Positions 44,650 through 51,892 of a stretch of 64,000 nucleotides of DNA are shown one piece after another. A model generated the notes under the pieces. The model made no database searches, was not told the origin of the DNA, and saw only the letters and a list, made by a program, of their open reading frames with translations. This DNA comes from Hydrogenophaga sp. PBL-H3 (GTDB taxonomy: Bacteria > Pseudomonadota > Gammaproteobacteria > Burkholderiales > Burkholderiaceae_C), in assembly GCF_010104355.1 (NCBI RefSeq), contig NZ_CP044972.1, positions 2,790,001 through 2,854,000 on the forward strand, written 5' to 3'. Every line of letters begins with the position of its first letter. The first letter of the stretch is position 1. The position numbers and the translations under genes were made by a program.

Positions 44650-45136
44650 TGCCGCCCAACTTCTCGACCAGGTTCTGGCCTCCGCGCTGCAGGCGGGGAT
44701 GGACCAGGCGCACCTGGCGCGCGCTGCGGGCCTGGCACCGGAAACCGTCTCCCGCGCCAAAAAGCGGGGCACGATGGACCTGGCCTCCATCGCTGCCCTG
44801 GCCCGGGTGGCGGGCCTGCAGCTCGGCCTGGCGCCCGTGGCGACACCACGCCAGGCGATGGTGAAGCAGGCCACCCAACCGACCCGATCGCCGCTGGCGG
44901 ACCCCAAGTGGGGACTGGCATGGTCCAACCCTGATCTCGACGACATGACCCTGATCCGCAACGCGCTGGCCAAAGGTGGCTTCATGCTGCTGCTCGAAGC
45001 CGTCAAGGCGCATGGGCTCGAAGCGGTGCTGGCCCAGTGGGGCCAGGTCAAGCCCGGGTTGAAACCCAACGCCCAGGCCGAGGTGGAGCGGCAGTTGCGC
45101 AACATCCAGGAAGGGGTTTCCCATGCTCAGGCCTGA
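44642..45136 (+). CDS. HTH antitoxin of an AbiEii-type toxin-antitoxin pair
   Basis: A 164-residue protein. The N-terminal half is a Xre-like helix-turn-helix (AGMDQAHLARAAGLAPETVSRAKKRGTMDLASIAALARVAGL, split here across residues 18-60). A linker follows, then a helical C-terminal part (DDMTLIRNALAKGGFMLLLEAVKAHGLEAVLAQWGQ) that likely binds the toxin. The last 14 bases overlap the nucleotidyltransferase gene. There is no Shine-Dalgarno; the ATG lies inside the second operator and close to the predicted transcription start. It should repress the locus via the twin ATTGAC dyads. Confidence 0.8.
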   Translation: MSIAAQLLDQVLASALQAGMDQAHLARAAGLAPETVSRAKKRGTMDLASIAALARVAGLQLGLAPVATPRQAMVKQATQPTRSPLADPKWGLAWSNPDLDDMTLIRNALAKGGFMLLLEAVKAHGLEAVLAQWGQVKPGLKPNAQAEVERQLRNIQEGVSHAQA

Positions 45137-45842
45137 CACCCTGCGGCTCTGGAACCACCTTCAAGCGGAGCCCGCGCTCAAGGGCTTTGTGCTGGTGGGC
45201 GGCACGGCACTGTCCATGCATCTGCACCACCGGCTCAGCGAAGACCTCGACTTCATGTACCTTGGCAAGAAGCTGCCGAGGGCTCAGATCGAAGCGCTCA
45301 AGCGCCGCGCGCTCGACGCGGGTTTCGACTTCATGGCCAACGATGCACTGGCCGGCGTGGAAGAATTCATCAACGCCGGCCTGGACTTCAACGACTACCA
45401 GCAGGACTACATGGTCAATGGCACGGTGAAGGTCAGCTTTGTTGCGCCGGAGCCCGAGAACGCCCGGCAACTGGAACCCATGGAAGCCCCCGGCCCGCGC
45501 GTTGCGCGCCTGTCGGAGATCTTTCGCCTCAAGTGCATCGTCTCAGCCGACCGCTCCAAAACACGCGACTGGTTTGACCTCTACCTGCTGCTGAAGCAAC
45601 AACGCTTCGAGCCCATCGAATTCATGCGGGCCTTCGAGAGGGCCGGTGCACCTGCCAAGTACGACATTGCGATGATGCGGCTGTGCTCCGGCAAACCAGG
45701 CGTCAACGACGAGGGCTACCAGACCCTCTTGGAGAATCCCCCCACGTTGCAGGAGATGCAACGCTTCTTCATCGAACTCCGCGATCGCATCGAGCAAGAT
45801 GTGGCTCGCCAAGCCATGGCGACCGCAAGAGACTTGCAATAG
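45123..45842 (+). CDS. AbiEii/AbiGii-type nucleotidyltransferase toxin
   Basis: A 239-residue member of the AbiEii/AbiGii (MNT-like) fold. The active site reads LVGGTALSMHLHHRLSEDLDFMY (G-G-T-A-L with the paired Asp in S-x-D-L-D-F), near residues 24-46, followed by KCIVSADRSKTRDWFDLYLLLKQ, where the conserved RxKDxxDL-like motif is present. In type IV/AbiE systems the toxin transfers nucleotides to tRNA or another target and gives phage abortive infection. It starts inside the antitoxin gene (GAAGGGG upstream). It could also be a domesticated nucleotidyltransferase. Confidence 0.88.
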   Translation: MLRPDTLRLWNHLQAEPALKGFVLVGGTALSMHLHHRLSEDLDFMYLGKKLPRAQIEALKRRALDAGFDFMANDALAGVEEFINAGLDFNDYQQDYMVNGTVKVSFVAPEPENARQLEPMEAPGPRVARLSEIFRLKCIVSADRSKTRDWFDLYLLLKQQRFEPIEFMRAFERAGAPAKYDIAMMRLCSGKPGVNDEGYQTLLENPPTLQEMQRFFIELRDRIEQDVARQAMATARDLQ

Positions 45843-45872
45843 CCCTTTACCCCAACCTTCAAGGAACCCGAC

Positions 45873-46166
45873 ATGCCCAAAGCCTACTGGATGGCCACCT
45901 ACCGATCCATCAGCGACCCCGCCGCTCTCGCGGCCTACGCGGCACTTGCCGGACCCGCTATTCAGGCAGCGGGCGGGCGGTTTCTGGCACGCGGCATGCC
46001 CGCCCAGGTGTATGAAGCCGCCGTCAACCAGCGCGCCGTGCTGATCGAGTTCGACAGCGTGGCGCAGGCCACCGGCGCCCACGACAGCGCCGCCTACCAA
46101 GAGGCGCTGAAAGCGCTGGGCCAGGGCGCCGAGCGGGACATCCGCATCATCGAGGCAGTGGCTTAA
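45873..46166 (+). CDS. DUF1330 family protein
   Basis: A 97-residue ferredoxin-like (dimeric alpha+beta barrel) protein of the DUF1330 family: KAYWMATYRSISDPAALAAYAALAGPAIQAAGGRFLARGMP and the ending VLIEFDSVAQATGAHDSAAYQEALKAL. The RGMP turn and E-F-D-S-V segment are typical. The family has no proven reaction; members may bind small molecules or act as monooxygenase-like barrels. It lies 30 bases after the toxin stop, with AAGGAACCCGAC before the ATG, and may be read through from that operon, though its function seems unrelated. Confidence 0.88.
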   Translation: MPKAYWMATYRSISDPAALAAYAALAGPAIQAAGGRFLARGMPAQVYEAAVNQRAVLIEFDSVAQATGAHDSAAYQEALKALGQGAERDIRIIEAVA

Positions 46167-46218
46167 ACGCTGGCGCGGCGCTTCAGCTTGTTTCGACAAG
46201 GTCGCGCCCACCAGAAGG

Positions 46219-47559
46219 TCACGCCCGGGAAAACGTCCTTTCCATCTCAAGGCGGAATTTGACCGCCGTGGAAGCGGCATCAAACGCCACGTCATTCCAG
46301 CTCACGGCTTGCCCGGCCCTGACTGGTTTGAGCAGCTTCACCCCGTGGGCCAGACCCAATGGCAGGCCTCCCAGGGCCAGGGATTCCTGTGCGGGCAGCA
46401 GCTTGCCGAACACGGTGTAGCCGCCTTCGCCATCGAGCATTTCACCCGCCTGCAAATCGCGCTTGGCCGTGGCCACCACATCGCCGTGCCAGCACACGGG
46501 TGCGCCCGTTGATTCACCACGCAAGCCGATTGAAGCCACCGTGATGCCCAGCTCAAGACCAATCAGGTGAAAAGGCTTGTACATGCTCGAGTACTGCCCA
46601 CTGGGGTCGGTGATCAAACCGTATTCCTTGAAACAACGTGCGACGTAATCGCTGTCCGCCGCGAAGGTCACGTACACGCCCCAGCGCAGGTCGCGAAACA
46701 CCGGACGGGTGTCGCGCTCCACGCTGGAGATCACCTCCACCTGGCCGCGCTGGTCGAGAATGCCACCGTGCTCTCTGGGCTTGAGGATGCGCGCCAGATC
46801 GTCCACCCCGACGGCTGGAAACTTCAGGCCGCTGGGAGCGCTCAGGCCGGTGGCGTTGGCCACAGCGGCCATTTCAATCGCGCTCTTGGTGCCATCCAGA
46901 AAGCTGTTGAACATCTGGGCATTCATGCCGCCCTTGGCCGCGTCTTCAGCGGTCAGCCCGTAGTGGTTCCACACCGTGTCGGGTGTGCTCTCGTGGTAGG
47001 ACGGCAGGTACTTGGTGCCTTTGCCGGCGGCCACCACCGAAAATCCGGCAGCCCGCGCCCAATCCACCATTTCGCAAATCAATGCAGGCTGATCACCGTA
47101 GGCCAGTGAATACACAATGCCCGCTTCATCGGCCTTGCGTTTCAACAGCGGGCCCGCCAGCGCATCGGCTTCCACGTTCACCATCACGATGTGTTTTCTG
47201 AATTCGCAGCAGGCCAGCACATGGGCAATGCCCACGGCCGGGTTGCCGGTGGAATCGATGATGATGTCCACGAAGGGCGACTCGATCAGCGACATGTTGT
47301 CGTCGATGACGGCGGTGTTGCCCAACCTGGCTGCTTGCTCCAGCGAAGTGGCGCTGTAGGCCTCTTCCTTCCATCCCACGTTCTGGAGTGCGGCCTTGGC
47401 TCGCGTGGGCGACAGATCCGCAATGCCCACCAGGTGGATGCCGGGAGTGCGTGGCACCTGCGAGAGGTACATGGAGCCGAATTTGCCGGCACCGATCATG
47501 CCCACGCGCAGTGGTTTGCCTTCAGCGGCACGCTGCTGCAGTTTGGAGAACAAATTCAT
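46219..47559 (-). CDS. NAD(P)-dependent oxidoreductase with SAF domain
   Basis: A 446-residue protein. The N-terminal Rossmann domain is LRVGMIGAGKFGSMYLSQV (from about residue 19) with VGIADLSPTRAK; then a homoserine-dehydrogenase-like middle (VNVEADALAGPLLKRKADEAG, YGDQPALICEMVDWARAAGF) and a C-terminal SAF-like segment (KRDLQAGEMLDGEGGYTVFGKL). It belongs to the group of Gfo/Idh- or HSD-like oxidoreductases with a fused SAF domain found in sugar and sugar-acid pathways. The substrate is unknown. The start at MNLFSKLQQ follows AAAGC..GAGG-poor sequence; the upstream open frame is discounted as it runs into the LysR remnant. Confidence 0.82.
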   Translation of the reverse strand: MNLFSKLQQRAAEGKPLRVGMIGAGKFGSMYLSQVPRTPGIHLVGIADLSPTRAKAALQNVGWKEEAYSATSLEQAARLGNTAVIDDNMSLIESPFVDIIIDSTGNPAVGIAHVLACCEFRKHIVMVNVEADALAGPLLKRKADEAGIVYSLAYGDQPALICEMVDWARAAGFSVVAAGKGTKYLPSYHESTPDTVWNHYGLTAEDAAKGGMNAQMFNSFLDGTKSAIEMAAVANATGLSAPSGLKFPAVGVDDLARILKPREHGGILDQRGQVEVISSVERDTRPVFRDLRWGVYVTFAADSDYVARCFKEYGLITDPSGQYSSMYKPFHLIGLELGITVASIGLRGESTGAPVCWHGDVVATAKRDLQAGEMLDGEGGYTVFGKLLPAQESLALGGLPLGLAHGVKLLKPVRAGQAVSWNDVAFDAASTAVKFRLEMERTFSRA

Positions 47560-47671
47560 AAAAGCCTCGTCAGGTGGGTGCGGGTTGGGTCGCCAGAATA
47601 CTGCAGCGAACGGATACCGGTGATGCAACGAACGGCCAGTTGCAGATGGGGGCGTGCGGAGCCGACCCGGA

Positions 47672-47988
47672 TCAGGTGCTCCTTGCGTCAGATGCGGCCT
47701 GATCAACGAGGAACCCGAGCAATCGCTCGGCCGCAGGGGTGAGGTCGCCCTGGCGGCGATAGCAAATGGCGAACTCGCGGTGCGCCCAGTCGTTGAGCAG
47801 CGGGATGATGCGCACGTGCCCCGCCGAGACATAGATGTCGCTGACCTCACGCGGCACGACGCTGATGCCCAGGCCCGCGGCCACCACGCGCTCAACGGCT
47901 GCGCGCTCTCGGGGCGCCGTCCCGAGCGGGCCGGCCCCCTGCTGGAACTCACGGCGGGAGGCATGAAATCGATCGACAACGCCCCCGC
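47672..47988 (-). pseudogene. C-terminal remnant of a LysR-family regulator
   Basis: About 95-105 residues of the C-terminal half of a LysR substrate-binding domain: FHASRREFQQGAGPL, RERAAVERVVAAGLGISVVP and REFAICYRRQGDLTPAAERL, with a normal stop. There is no N-terminal DNA-binding domain or start, and similarity stops near 47988 where a different gene fragment on the other strand begins. It is therefore a truncated gene. It once likely controlled the adjacent oxidoreductase gene (46219-47559). Confidence 0.7.
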
Positions 47989-47994
47989 TGCGCC

Positions 47995-48114
47995 GAGGGC
48001 GTGTGGGTGGCCGACTCGACCGAGGTGGTGGGCGCTGGCGCCCTGGTGACCGAAGGCAAGGTGTCTCCCGATGGCAACCTCATCGTGGGAAGCCTGGCCA
48101 TTGCGCCAGCCTGA
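47995..48114 (+). pseudogene. remnant resembling a hexapeptide-repeat (gamma-carbonic anhydrase-like) C-terminus
   Basis: The frame from 47995 reads EGVWVADSTEVVGAGALVTE and GKVSPDGNLIVGSLAIAPA before a stop at 48112. GAGALVTEGK..PDG-LIVGS is the usual end of left-handed beta-helix proteins of the YrdA/gamma-carbonic anhydrase family. VWVADSTEVVG resembles their N-terminal turn, so the middle may be deleted. A start ATG with GGGAGG at 47962 is in another frame. The identity rests on a short match. Confidence 0.4.
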
Positions 48115-48132
48115 CGACCCGCACGACAGTCC

Positions 48133-48151
48133 ATATCCGTTTTCCGCATAT
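48133..48151. promoter_or_regulatory. dyad ATATCCG-N5-CGCATAT upstream of the TauD-type operon
   Basis: Half-sites ATATCCG (48133-48139) and CGCATAT (48145-48151) pair at 6 of 7 positions. The site lies 58 bases upstream of the dioxygenase start in a gap without genes. It could bind a regulator of the sulfonate/taurine locus; a CysB-type activator is a reasonable guess. Confidence 0.4.
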
Positions 48152-48208
48152 CACTCCTCGGTATTGATCGTTCCTGGATCGTGGCCCGCTGCCTAGCATC
48201 GGCGGACC

Positions 48209-49090
48209 ATGATCCTTGTAGAACTTCCCCCGGTCCGGCAGGACTTTGACATCCGACCCTTGAGCGACGCACTCGGCGCCGAGGTGCTCGGCCTCGACCT
48301 CACCGAGCCGCTGTCGGCCGACGACTTCGCGCGCCTGCACCGCGCCCACCTGGAGCACCATGTGCTGGTGTTCCGCGACCAGCGCATCACGCCCGCGCAG
48401 CAGGTGGCCTTCAGCGCGCGCTGGGGTCCGCTGCAGCGCCATGTGTTGCACCAGTTCGCGCTGCCCGCGCAGCCCGAGGTGCTGATCGTCAGCAACATCG
48501 TGGAAAGCGGCCAGCCCATCGGCCTGGGCGACGCGGGGGTGTTCTGGCATTCGGATCTCTCGTACAAGGACAAGCCCAGCCTGGGCTCGTTCCTGCACGC
48601 GCAGGAGCTGCCGGCCGAAGGTGGCGACACGCTGTTTGCCAACCAGCACCTGGCCTGGGACGAGCTGCCCACCGAGCTGGCGCGCGCGGTGCAGGGCCGG
48701 CGCGCCGAGCACAGCTACCTCAAGGTGTATGGCGAGCTGCAACGCCGCAGCCCGTGGCGGCCCGACCTCTCGCCCGCGCAGGTCGCCGCCGTGCCGCCGG
48801 TGAGCCAGCCCATCGTGCGCACGCATCCGGAAACCGGCCGCCAGGCGCTGTTCGTCAGCGAGCACTTCACCACCCGCGTGGTCGGCCTGCCCGACGACGA
48901 GGGCGAGGCCTTGCTGCAGGCGCTGTACGCGCACAGCACGCAGGACCGCTACGTCTACCGCCACCGCTGGCTGCCCGGCGACATGGTGTTCTGGGACAAC
49001 CGCTCGGTGCTGCACCTGGCCGCTGGGTGTCCACCCGATCAACGCCGTCGCCTGTACCGCACCACCATCGAAGGCGATGCACCGGTGTGA
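48209..49090 (+). CDS. TauD/TfdA-family 2-oxoglutarate-dependent dioxygenase
   Basis: A 293-residue Fe(II) dioxygenase. The facial triad is H and D in FWHSDLSY (about residues 114 and 116) and H in SVLHLAAG (about 269); the 2-oxoglutarate Arg is in RRRLYRTTIEGD. Also visible are GAEVLGLDLTEPL at the N-terminus and HVLVFRDQRITP. TauD hydroxylates taurine to release sulfite; relatives act on other sulfonates, sulfate esters or herbicides. It heads an ABC importer operon for a NitT/TauT-type substrate, so an alkyl sulfonate or sulfate ester is likely. TauD-specific substrate residues could not be checked. Confidence 0.9.
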   Translation: MILVELPPVRQDFDIRPLSDALGAEVLGLDLTEPLSADDFARLHRAHLEHHVLVFRDQRITPAQQVAFSARWGPLQRHVLHQFALPAQPEVLIVSNIVESGQPIGLGDAGVFWHSDLSYKDKPSLGSFLHAQELPAEGGDTLFANQHLAWDELPTELARAVQGRRAEHSYLKVYGELQRRSPWRPDLSPAQVAAVPPVSQPIVRTHPETGRQALFVSEHFTTRVVGLPDDEGEALLQALYAHSTQDRYVYRHRWLPGDMVFWDNRSVLHLAAGCPPDQRRRLYRTTIEGDAPV

Positions 49091-49134
49091 GAACGCCTCC
49101 GCCGAACACCCTTACCCCATTCAAAAAGTCCCAC

Positions 49135-50142
49135 ATGAAAAAACGCACTTTCGTCAACAGTCTGCTCGCCGTCGCGCTGACCGCGTCCACCTCGTTCGCG
49201 GCCCATGCCGAAGGCCAGATCCGCATCGCCCAGCAGTTCGGCGTGGTCTACCTGCTGCTCAACGTGGCCGAAGACCAGAAGCTGATCGAGAAACACGGCA
49301 AGGCCGCCGGGGTGGACGTGAAGGTGGAGTTCGTGCGGCTCTCGGGCGGCAGCGCGGTGAACGACGCCCTGCTCTCGGGCCAGATCGACATCGCCGGCGC
49401 CGGCGTGGGCCCGCTGCTCACCATCTGGGACCGCACCAAGGACAAGCAGAACGTGCGCGGCGTGGCCTCGCTGGGCAACTTCCCCTACTACCTCGTCACC
49501 AACAACCCGGCGGTGAAGACCATTGCCGACTTCAGCGACAAGGACCGCATCGCGTTGCCCGCCGTGGGCGTGTCGGTGCAGTCGCGTGTGCTGCAGCTGG
49601 CTTCGGCTCAGCGCTGGGGCCAGGACCAGTACAACAAGCTCGACAAGCTGCAGGTCGCCGTGCCGCACCCGGACGCGACCGCCGCCATCATCAAGGGCGG
49701 CACCGAGATCAGCGCGCACTTCGGCAACCCGCCGTTCCAGAACCAGGCGCTGGCCGGCAATGCGAACGCGCGCATCGTGCTCAACAGCTACGACGTGCTG
49801 GGCGGGCCGTCGTCGGCCACGGTGCTCTACGCGACGGAAAAATTCCGCGCCGAGAACCCCAAGACCTACCGTGCCTTCACCTCGGCGCTGCAGGAAGCCG
49901 CGGAGTACATCACCAAAAACCCCGAGGGCGCAGCCGACATCTACCTGCGCACCGGCCAGGGCAGCATCGACCGCAAGCTGCTGCTGTCCATCATCAAAGA
50001 CCCGGCCGTGCAGTTCAAGCTGGAGCCACAGAACACCTTCAAGCTCGCGACCTTCATGCACAGCATCGGCGCGATCAAGAACAAGCCCACCTCGGCGAGG
50101 GACTACTTCTTCGACGACGGCCACAGCGCCGCGGCGAATTGA
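49135..50142 (+). CDS. NitT/TauT-family ABC transporter substrate-binding protein
   Basis: A 335-residue periplasmic protein: signal MKKRTFVNSLLAVALTASTSFAAHA, then IRIAQQFGVVYLLLNVAEDQKLIEKHGKAAG, DALLSGQIDIAGAGVGPLLTIW and VAVPHPDATAAIIKGGTEISAHFGNPPFQ. It belongs to the NMT1/THI5-like SsuA/TauA superfamily but lacks the GYQK entry typical of SsuA copies at 36116 and 39844. It delivers the ligand to the permease and ATPase encoded next. The gene follows the dioxygenase by 44 bases; no strong Shine-Dalgarno is visible at the ATG. Confidence 0.9.
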   Translation: MKKRTFVNSLLAVALTASTSFAAHAEGQIRIAQQFGVVYLLLNVAEDQKLIEKHGKAAGVDVKVEFVRLSGGSAVNDALLSGQIDIAGAGVGPLLTIWDRTKDKQNVRGVASLGNFPYYLVTNNPAVKTIADFSDKDRIALPAVGVSVQSRVLQLASAQRWGQDQYNKLDKLQVAVPHPDATAAIIKGGTEISAHFGNPPFQNQALAGNANARIVLNSYDVLGGPSSATVLYATEKFRAENPKTYRAFTSALQEAAEYITKNPEGAADIYLRTGQGSIDRKLLLSIIKDPAVQFKLEPQNTFKLATFMHSIGAIKNKPTSARDYFFDDGHSAAAN

Positions 50143-50144
50143 AC

Positions 50145-51020
50145 ATGGCACCGGCCGAAGGCATGCTGCGTGCCTACCTGGGCACACCGGGTCAGGAGTT
50201 GCTGAGAGCGTACACGGCGGCACCAGTCGCGGCACGGGCAACGCAAGTCGGTGCAACGGCGCCTTTGCTCGACTTCGACCATGTCTCGCTGGAGTACGCC
50301 ACCGGCCAGCAGGTGGTGCGCGCCACGCACCGCGTGAGCCTGTCGGTGCACGAGGGTGAGCGCTATGTGCTGCTCGGTCCCTCGGGTTGCGGCAAGAGCA
50401 CGCTGCTGAAGGCGGCGGCGGGTTTCATCCCGCCGCGCGAAGGCAGCATCCGGCTGGATGGCCAGACCATCGAAGGCCCGGGGCCGGACCGCATCGTCGT
50501 GTTCCAGGAGTTCGACCAGTTGCCGCCGTGGAAAACGGTGCTGGCCAATGTGATGTTTCCCCTGCTCGCCACCCGGCGCCTGGGCAAGGCCGATGCGCTG
50601 GAGCGGGCTCACGCGGTGCTCAAGCAGGTGGGCCTGGCCGAGTTCGCCCGGTCGTACCCGCACCAGCTTTCGGGCGGCATGAAGCAGCGCGTGGCGATCG
50701 CCCGGGCGCTCGCCATGCAGCCGCGCGTGCTGCTGATGGACGAGCCCTTCGCCTCGCTGGACGCGCTCACGCGCCGGCGCATGCAGGAGGAGCTGCTCGC
50801 GCTGTGGGACGAAGTGCGCTTCACGCTGCTCTTCGTCACGCACTCGATCGAAGAAGCGCTGGTGGTGGGCAGCCGCATCGGCGTGCTCACGCCGCGCCCG
50901 GGCCGGCTGCGCGCCGAGATCCAGGCGCACCAGTTCGGCCTGGCCAGCAGCGGCGGGCCAGACTTTCAGGCCGCCACCCAGCGCATCCACGGCCTGCTGT
51001 TCGGAGAAACACCCCGATGA
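50145..51020 (+). CDS. NitT/TauT-family ABC transporter ATP-binding protein
   Basis: A 291-residue ATPase with an unusual N-terminal extension of about 45 residues (MAPAEGMLRAYLGTPGQELL) before the ATPase core. Walker [11 protein letters not shown]-loop VVFQEFDQLPPWKTVLANV, signature [14 protein letters not shown], Walker B VLLMDEPFASLD, H-loop VTHSIEEA. LPPWKTV is typical of the nitrate/sulfonate/taurine branch. The start falls 2 bases after the receptor's stop. Its stop overlaps the permease ATG (ATGA). Confidence 0.92.
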   Translation: MAPAEGMLRAYLGTPGQELLRAYTAAPVAARATQVGATAPLLDFDHVSLEYATGQQVVRATHRVSLSVHEGERYVLLGPSGCGKSTLLKAAAGFIPPREGSIRLDGQTIEGPGPDRIVVFQEFDQLPPWKTVLANVMFPLLATRRLGKADALERAHAVLKQVGLAEFARSYPHQLSGGMKQRVAIARALAMQPRVLLMDEPFASLDALTRRRMQEELLALWDEVRFTLLFVTHSIEEALVVGSRIGVLTPRPGRLRAEIQAHQFGLASSGGPDFQAATQRIHGLLFGETPR

Positions 51021-51892
51021 GTTTTGCAAGGGCTCTGCCCCCGATCCGGCCCGAGGCCGAACACACCCTGCCCGAGTTGGTGGACACACCCATCGAGCGC
51101 CCCCTGCCCTGGCCACAACGCGTGTGGCAACAAGCGTGGCTGCGCAAGGCGGTGATCCTGCTGGCCCTCGCCCTGTTGTGGGAGCTGATCGCCCGCTGGC
51201 AAGACAACGACCTGCTGCTGCCCACCTTCGCGCAGACCGCGCTCGCCTTCGTGGACGGCATCGCCGGAGGCGAGTTGCTGCTGCGCGCCCGCGCCTCGCT
51301 GGTGCTGCTGCTGCAGGGTTACCTGCTCGGCATCCTGGCGGCCTTCGTGCTCACCACGCTGGCCGTGTCCACCCAGATCGGACGCGACCTGCTGGCCACG
51401 CTCACGTCCATGTTCAACCCGCTGCCCGCCATCGCGCTGCTGCCGCTGGCGCTGCTGTGGTTCGGCCTGGGGCAAGGCAGCCTGGTCTTCGTGCTGGTGC
51501 ATTCGGTGCTGTGGCCGCTGGCCCTGGCCACGTTTGCGGGTTTCCAGGCGGTGCCCGAGACGCTGCGCATGGCCGGGCGCAACTACGGCCTGCGCGGCAT
51601 CCGCTATGTGCTGCTGATCCTGGTGCCTTCGGCGCTGCCGGCCATCATCTCGGGCCTGAAGATCGGCTGGGCCTTTGCCTGGCGCACCCTCATTGCTGCC
51701 GAGCTGGTGTTCGGCGTGTCCTCCGGCAAGGGCGGCCTGGGCTGGTACATCTTTCAGAACCGCAACGAGCTCTACACCGACAAGGTGTTCGCCGGCCTGG
51801 TCATGGTCATCCTCATCGGCCTGCTGGTGGAAACCGTGGTGTTCCAGACGCTGGAGAAACTCACCGTGCGCCGCTGGGGCACGGTGCGATGA
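51017..51892 (+). CDS. NitT/TauT-family ABC transporter permease
   Basis: A 291-residue permease with six TMs: a cytosolic N-terminus (to about residue 38), then KAVILLALALLWELIA, and the EAA loop TLRMAGRNYGLRGIRYVLLILVPSALP, the ATPase contact. Late segments SGKGGLGWYIFQNRNELYTDKVFAGL match TauC/SsuC-type permeases. ATGA overlaps on both sides link it to the ATPase and to the FAD-binding protein. Confidence 0.93.
   Translation: MSFARALPPIRPEAEHTLPELVDTPIERPLPWPQRVWQQAWLRKAVILLALALLWELIARWQDNDLLLPTFAQTALAFVDGIAGGELLLRARASLVLLLQGYLLGILAAFVLTTLAVSTQIGRDLLATLTSMFNPLPAIALLPLALLWFGLGQGSLVFVLVHSVLWPLALATFAGFQAVPETLRMAGRNYGLRGIRYVLLILVPSALPAIISGLKIGWAFAWRTLIAAELVFGVSSGKGGLGWYIFQNRNELYTDKVFAGLVMVILIGLLVETVVFQTLEKLTVRRWGTVR

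Noticed and set aside
44602..44934. Plus-strand frame MIDIQVNSPKIDLNVN overlapping the antitoxin gene.
   Set aside because: It reads through the operator dyads in a different frame from the HTH protein and has no family similarity.
47569..47979. Minus-strand open frame continuous with the SAF-domain oxidoreductase, adding 140 residues.
   Set aside because: The added residues are Ser/Arg-rich and overlap the LysR remnant in another frame; MNLFSKLQQ at 47559 is the natural start.
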